A DNA stretch of 8,394 nucleotides from Armatimonadota bacterium (GTDB lineage: Bacteria > Sysuimicrobiota > Sysuimicrobiia > Sysuimicrobiales > Humicultoraceae): contig JACQGZ010000110.1 of NCBI GenBank assembly GCA_016199305.1, positions 1 through 8,394 of the forward strand, in the 5' to 3' direction. The translations under genes were made by a program, and so were the position numbers. Every line of letters starts with the position of its first letter. The stretch's first letter is position 1. Of the stretch, positions 5,165-8,394 are shown in pieces. The notes beneath the pieces are model-generated. The model ran no database searches and had not been told where the DNA came from. It saw nothing but the letters and a program-made list of their open reading frames with translations.

Positions 5165-6292
5165 GATGACGAAGGTAAAGTGAGGCCTCTCGACCACCCA
5201 CCGTTGGGGCCGCGGAGCGGCTGAGACACCGCGAGGGAAGGCGTGGATGCGGAGTCTTCGCAGTTCCAGTTCGACCACCCGGGCAAGTGCTTCCTTGAGC
5301 CGCGAAAGCGCGTGGCCTCCGCCGAAGACGACGACCCTGGAGTTTTGAGCCCCCGGGCGCCCCTCCACTCCGGCCAGGCTGCGCGCCTCTGGATCAAATA
5401 CCCCGATGAGCCCGTGGCGCCAGTCTTCATTGCGAGTCAAAGAGACCGCCTCAGGCTCGTCCAGCCGAAAGTAGGTCTGCCATCCTCGCGGAAGAGTGGG
5501 TGCTTCCTCAACCCGGGGCGCCGTTTGGAGGATTTCCCGGAGAACTTGCAGGGATGATGAAGATACCTCATCCACTGCAATGGACCACTCGCCAACGGTG
5601 ACATACTCCTCCGGTCCTTTGCCGGGTCCGCGGAGGCGCATGAACCCGCATGGCTCCACGCTCTCGCTTCGCAGATGGCTGTTTTCCTTTCTCAGCGCAA
5701 CGGCAGCCTGCAAACCAGACCGAAGCCAGAGCGGCGCGACCAGCACTCCCCCTGCGTGGAGTTGCTCGACCCAGCGGGGCGAGAGATCCCATACTCCAAC
5801 GGTCGCCTCGATCCGGTCGAAGGGCCCATCCTCCGGGCTCCCGAACCAACCGTCATCCGTGACCACGCGGACCTGGGGGAATCCTGCCTGCCTAAGGTGA
5901 TCCCGAGCTTCGTCAGCAACGTCTGCGTCGATCTCCACCGTTGCCACCCGGCCCTCGAGGCCAACCAGGTAGGCCAATAGAGCCGCATTGTACCCGGTAC
6001 CGGCGCCAATCTCCAGGACCCGCTGCCCTGACTGGACGTCCAGTTGCTCGATCATCGCGGCCATGATGGCGGGCATACTCGAAGAGCTGGTGGGCAGGCC
6101 TTCAGGGTTCCGCCGGGTCACGATCGCCTCCTCGCTATAGGCCTTCTCGAGAGGGACGCCGGGGACGAACAGATGGCGGGGGATGGCGCGGAACGCCTGC
6201 TCGACGCGCGGCGTGCGGACAAAGCCCTGTTCGATCAGCCGATCCACCAGTGCATCCAGGAGACCCTGGACGCCCTCGTTGGAAACCTGCAC
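5153..6292 (-). CDS. PCMT-family SAM-dependent O-methyltransferase with C-terminal extension
   Basis: The N-terminal half is related to protein-L-isoaspartate O-methyltransferase, which methylates damaged Asp residues for repair. From the GTG at 6292 (379 residues) it shows PRHLFVP at 38-44, TSSSSMP at 68-74 (Ser72 aligning with the Ser of the usual QTISQP), SAM motif I VLEIGAGTGYN at 92-102, VATVEID at 116-122 with acidic Glu120, and FDRIEATVGVWDLSP at 158-172. About 180 further residues, ending in PHFTFVIENP, are absent from the short repair enzyme. Such long forms with SSSS in place of QTIS resemble the methyltransferases found in some lanthipeptide clusters, so peptide-tailoring and repair are both possible; I see no precursor peptide nearby. 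The GTG has AGGAGG at 6303-6308 with a 10-base spacer. ATG 6352 is an alternative without one. Base composition is uneven and dips below the neighbours. Confidence 0.85.
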   Translation of the reverse strand: MQVSNEGVQGLLDALVDRLIEQGFVRTPRVEQAFRAIPRHLFVPGVPLEKAYSEEAIVTRRNPEGLPTSSSSMPAIMAAMIEQLDVQSGQRVLEIGAGTGYNAALLAYLVGLEGRVATVEIDADVADEARDHLRQAGFPQVRVVTDDGWFGSPEDGPFDRIEATVGVWDLSPRWVEQLHAGGVLVAPLWLRSGLQAAVALRKENSHLRSESVEPCGFMRLRGPGKGPEEYVTVGEWSIAVDEVSSSSLQVLREILQTAPRVEEAPTLPRGWQTYFRLDEPEAVSLTRNEDWRHGLIGVFDPEARSLAGVEGRPGAQNSRVVVFGGGHALSRLKEALARVVELELRRLRIHAFPRGVSAAPRPQRWVVERPHFTFVIENP

Positions 6293-6302
6293 GGGCCGAA
6301 CG

Positions 6303-6308
6303 CCTCCT
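6303..6308 (-). promoter_or_regulatory. Shine-Dalgarno site favouring the methyltransferase GTG start
   Basis: AGGAGG on the minus strand lies ten bases before GTG 6292, slightly long but acceptable spacing. The next in-frame start, ATG 6352, has no comparable site within 15 bases. The remaining stretch from here to the topA stop (6309-6453) shows no promoter, terminator with a T-run, or other gene that I can support. Confidence 0.55.
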
Positions 6309-6453
6309 GCGGTCGTTTCCCCACGATCTACAGTAGGCTCGCGCTGCTGCATCGACAAGCGGGCCGAGGCCGCCTTGAAACCATCTGGTCGGGCGGCCAC
6401 ATGGCACCGCACTGCGTTTCGAGTGATCTGCCTGGTACGACCGCGTTGGGCGA

Positions 6454-8394
6454 CTAGCTGGCGGTCACAGGCTGCGGGACTTGCGGCACCTCGCTGTAGC
6501 CGCATTCCTTGTTCAGGCACCTCAGGTAGGTGCCGCGGCGACCGCGCTTCTCCACCAGGATGCCGCCGTCGCGCGGGCAGCGCTTGTCCGTGGGCCGGTC
6601 CCAGGACACGAACTTGCAAGACGGGTAGTTGGCGCAGCCGTAGAAGATGCGGCCCCGCTTGCTGCGGCGCTGCACGACCTCGCCGCCGTCGAGCGGGCAG
6701 GTCACGCCGATCCCCACCGGCCGGGTGTAGCGGCACTCGGGGAACCCGGAGCAGGCGATGAACTCGCCGAAGCGCCCGTGCTTGCGCACGAGCGGGTGAC
6801 CGGACTCGGGACAGGGCTCTCCGATTGCGACCTCGGGGAACTCCACCTCCTCGATCTTCTTCTCCGCCTGCTTGAGGTCGCGCTCGAAGGGCGTGTAGAA
6901 CTCGCGCACCACCTTCACCCAGTCGCGCCGGCCCTCTTCGATTTCGTCGAGCTCCTCCTCAATCTGGGCGGTGAAGTGCAGGTCGACGATGTCGGGGAAG
7001 TGCTCCACCAGCAGATCGGTGACCAGCATGCCCAGGTCGGTCGGGTGCAGCCGCCGCTCCTCCATGTGCACGTAGCCGCGCGTCTTCAGCGTCTCCAGCG
7101 TCGGCGCGTAGGTGCTGGGCCGGCCGATGCCGAGTTCCTCCAGGGCGCGCACGAGCGACGCCTCCGTGTAGCGCGGCGGGGGCTGGGTGAAGTGCTGGGT
7201 CGGGTCTGTGGCCAGCAGCCGCAGCGGCTGGTCCGTGGCGAGGGCGGGCAGCCACCCCTCCCCGTTCTCATCCCCGTTGTCGGTGGTCTCCCGATAGAGC
7301 CGCAGGAACCCGTCGAAGCGTAGCCGCTGCCCCGTGGCGCGGAAGAGGAACGGCCCGCCGGCGATGTCCACGGTCAGCGTCTCCATCTGCGCGGAGGCCA
7401 TCTGGCTGGCGACGAACCGCTTCCAGATCAATTCGTAGACGCGGGACTGGTCCCAGCGCAGGTGGGACTTGACCGTCTCCGGGGTGCGGGCCACCGCGGT
7501 GGGGCGGATCGCCTCGTGGGCCTCCTGCGCGTCGCGTCGCGAGCGGTACTGCCGGGGCGCCTCGGGGAGATAGGGCGCGCCGTAGGTCGCCTTGATGTAG
7601 CCACGCGCCTCCTGCACGGCCGCCGGGGACACGCGCACGGAGTCGGTGCGCATGTACGTGATCAAGCCCACCGTGCCCTCGCGCCCCAGGTCGATGCCCT
7701 CGTACAGCTGCTGCGCCAGGCGCATCGTGCGCGCGGCGCTGAAGCCGAGTTTCCGGTTGGCCTCCTGCTGCAGGGTGCTGGTGGTGAACGGCGGGGACGG
7801 ATGGCGCTGCCGCTCCCCGGGCCGCACCTCCGCCACGGTGTAGGCATGCCGCCGGATCTCCTCGGCGAGGGATCGGGCCTCGGCCTCGTTGGTGATGACG
7901 GTGACCTTCTCATCCAGCGGCGTCCCGTACCGGGCGCCCTCCCGGCCGAACAGCCGGGCGGTGAAGGCGGCATCGGGCCCGTTGGGCGTGAAGGTGGACT
8001 CAATCGTCCAGTACTCGTCGCGCCGGAAGGCGGTGATCTCCCGCTCCCGGTCGACGACCAGGCGGACGGCCACCGACTGCACCCGCCCCGCCGACAGCCC
8101 CCCGCGCACCTTCCGCCAGAGCAGCGGGCTCAGCTTGTACCCGAACAGGCGGTCCAGGATCCGGCGGGCCTGCTGGGCGTTGACCAGCTTGAGGTCGATG
8201 TCCCGGGGATGGGCCAGCGCCCGGCGGATCGCCTCCTTCGTGACCTCGTGGAACTCGATCCGCTTGACCTCCCCGGCCGAGGACCCCAGCGCGTCCTGCA
8301 GGTGCCAGGAGATGGCCTCGCCCTCCCGGTCGGGGTCGGTGGCCATGTAGATGATCTCGGCCTTCTTGGCCGCCTCCCGCAGGGTCTTCAGCAC
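6454..8394 (-). CDS. topA: DNA topoisomerase I, type IA (N-terminus beyond window)
   Basis: TopA relaxes negative supercoils by nicking one strand through a 5'-phosphotyrosine. The 647 codons in view (stop included) start inside the TOPRIM domain; roughly the first 90-100 residues are outside. Fragment numbering: the metal-binding DPDRE is at 20-24, VNAQQARRILDRLFGYKLSP at 71-90, GGLSAGRVQSVAVRLV at 98-113, the active-site Tyr247 in GLITYMRTDS, QEAHEAIRPT at 290-299 and LGIGRPSTYAPT at 421-432. The C-terminus has three zinc-ribbon-like modules with Cys528/548/554, Cys566/587/593 and Cys606/626/631. In each the second Cys of the usual CPxC knuckle is replaced (CPES, CPLD, CPRD). Module two keeps the FYGCANYPSCKFVSWDRP pattern of bacterial TopA. 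The gene ends 161 bases before the methyltransferase start. Confidence 0.97.
   Translation of the reverse strand: MLKTLREAAKKAEIIYMATDPDREGEAISWHLQDALGSSAGEVKRIEFHEVTKEAIRRALAHPRDIDLKLVNAQQARRILDRLFGYKLSPLLWRKVRGGLSAGRVQSVAVRLVVDREREITAFRRDEYWTIESTFTPNGPDAAFTARLFGREGARYGTPLDEKVTVITNEAEARSLAEEIRRHAYTVAEVRPGERQRHPSPPFTTSTLQQEANRKLGFSAARTMRLAQQLYEGIDLGREGTVGLITYMRTDSVRVSPAAVQEARGYIKATYGAPYLPEAPRQYRSRRDAQEAHEAIRPTAVARTPETVKSHLRWDQSRVYELIWKRFVASQMASAQMETLTVDIAGGPFLFRATGQRLRFDGFLRLYRETTDNGDENGEGWLPALATDQPLRLLATDPTQHFTQPPPRYTEASLVRALEELGIGRPSTYAPTLETLKTRGYVHMEERRLHPTDLGMLVTDLLVEHFPDIVDLHFTAQIEEELDEIEEGRRDWVKVVREFYTPFERDLKQAEKKIEEVEFPEVAIGEPCPESGHPLVRKHGRFGEFIACSGFPECRYTRPVGIGVTCPLDGGEVVQRRSKRGRIFYGCANYPSCKFVSWDRPTDKRCPRDGGILVEKRGRRGTYLRCLNKECGYSEVPQVPQPVTAS

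Noticed and set aside
3553..5430. The tsf frame stays open upstream to 5430, suggesting a 625-residue fusion protein
   Set aside because: The upstream part runs through rpsB, its promoter and the methyltransferase in the wrong frame. The EF-Ts homology begins at ATG 4068, which has its own ribosome site.
6357..6376. Imperfect inverted repeat between topA and the methyltransferase, considered as a topA terminator
   Set aside because: Two central mismatches, a two-base loop and no T-run make it an unlikely terminator, and it lies about 80 bases after the topA stop.
5153..6736. Methyltransferase frame open upstream to 6736, giving a 527-residue protein
   Set aside because: The extra part overlaps the zinc modules of topA in another frame and is Arg/Ala-rich without homology. 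Starts at 6292 or 6352 fit the family.
1..8394. Mobile elements, CRISPR arrays, tRNA or rRNA genes
   Set aside because: No transposase or integrase motifs, no regularly spaced repeats and no tRNA-like folds were seen; almost all of the sequence is accounted for by conserved genes.

Overview
The window is a dense, GC-rich (roughly 70%) stretch of bacterial housekeeping chromosome, and every gene I can support lies on the minus strand. Read in the direction of transcription (high to low coordinates), the order is topA (5' end outside the window), a PCMT-family methyltransferase, an approximately 260-base gap with promoter and leader, rpsB, tsf, pyrH, frr, a 72-residue PASTA-like protein, uppS, cdsA and dxr (3' end outside the window). 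The rpsB-tsf-pyrH-frr-uppS-cdsA-dxr order is a classic bacterial cluster. Having topA just upstream of rpsB, S2 beginning [18 protein letters not shown], and a short Thermus-like EF-Ts all point to a high-GC Gram-positive-like or deep-branching Terrabacteria lineage rather than a proteobacterium. I cannot place it more precisely from sequence alone.

Region by region. 6454-8394 is DNA topoisomerase I from the TOPRIM DxDxE motif to three C-terminal zinc-ribbon-like modules. 5153-6292 is a SAM-dependent O-methyltransferase with a C-terminal extension; its base composition is uneven and locally less GC-rich than its neighbours, and it is the one accessory-looking gene here. 4887-5152 has no gene but holds a 9-bp inverted repeat across the methyltransferase stop codon, a short palindrome, a good sigma70-type promoter, and a leader with a perfect 10-bp GC hairpin. 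351-4886 is a probable single operon, with dxr at 1-354 as its next gene. From frr onward the genes are chained by 4- to 11-base overlaps. The exception to tight packing is a G-rich 115-base gap between pyrH and frr.

Function. rpsB, tsf and frr supply translation (ribosomal protein S2, elongation factor Ts, ribosome recycling). pyrH supplies UDP for nucleic acids and cell-wall precursors. dxr starts the MEP isoprenoid pathway, uppS turns its products into undecaprenyl diphosphate for wall synthesis, and cdsA makes CDP-diacylglycerol for phospholipids. The operon therefore ties translation capacity to envelope building.

The points most worth a second look are the single-domain, apparently cytoplasmic PASTA-like protein between frr and uppS; an unusually compact EF-Ts; a His in place of the usual UMP-binding Asp in PyrH; topoisomerase zinc modules that each lack the second cysteine; the structured rpsB leader; and the ambiguous frr start, where a perfect hairpin abuts the start codon. 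I see no mobile element, CRISPR array, RNA gene or clearly new multi-gene system.
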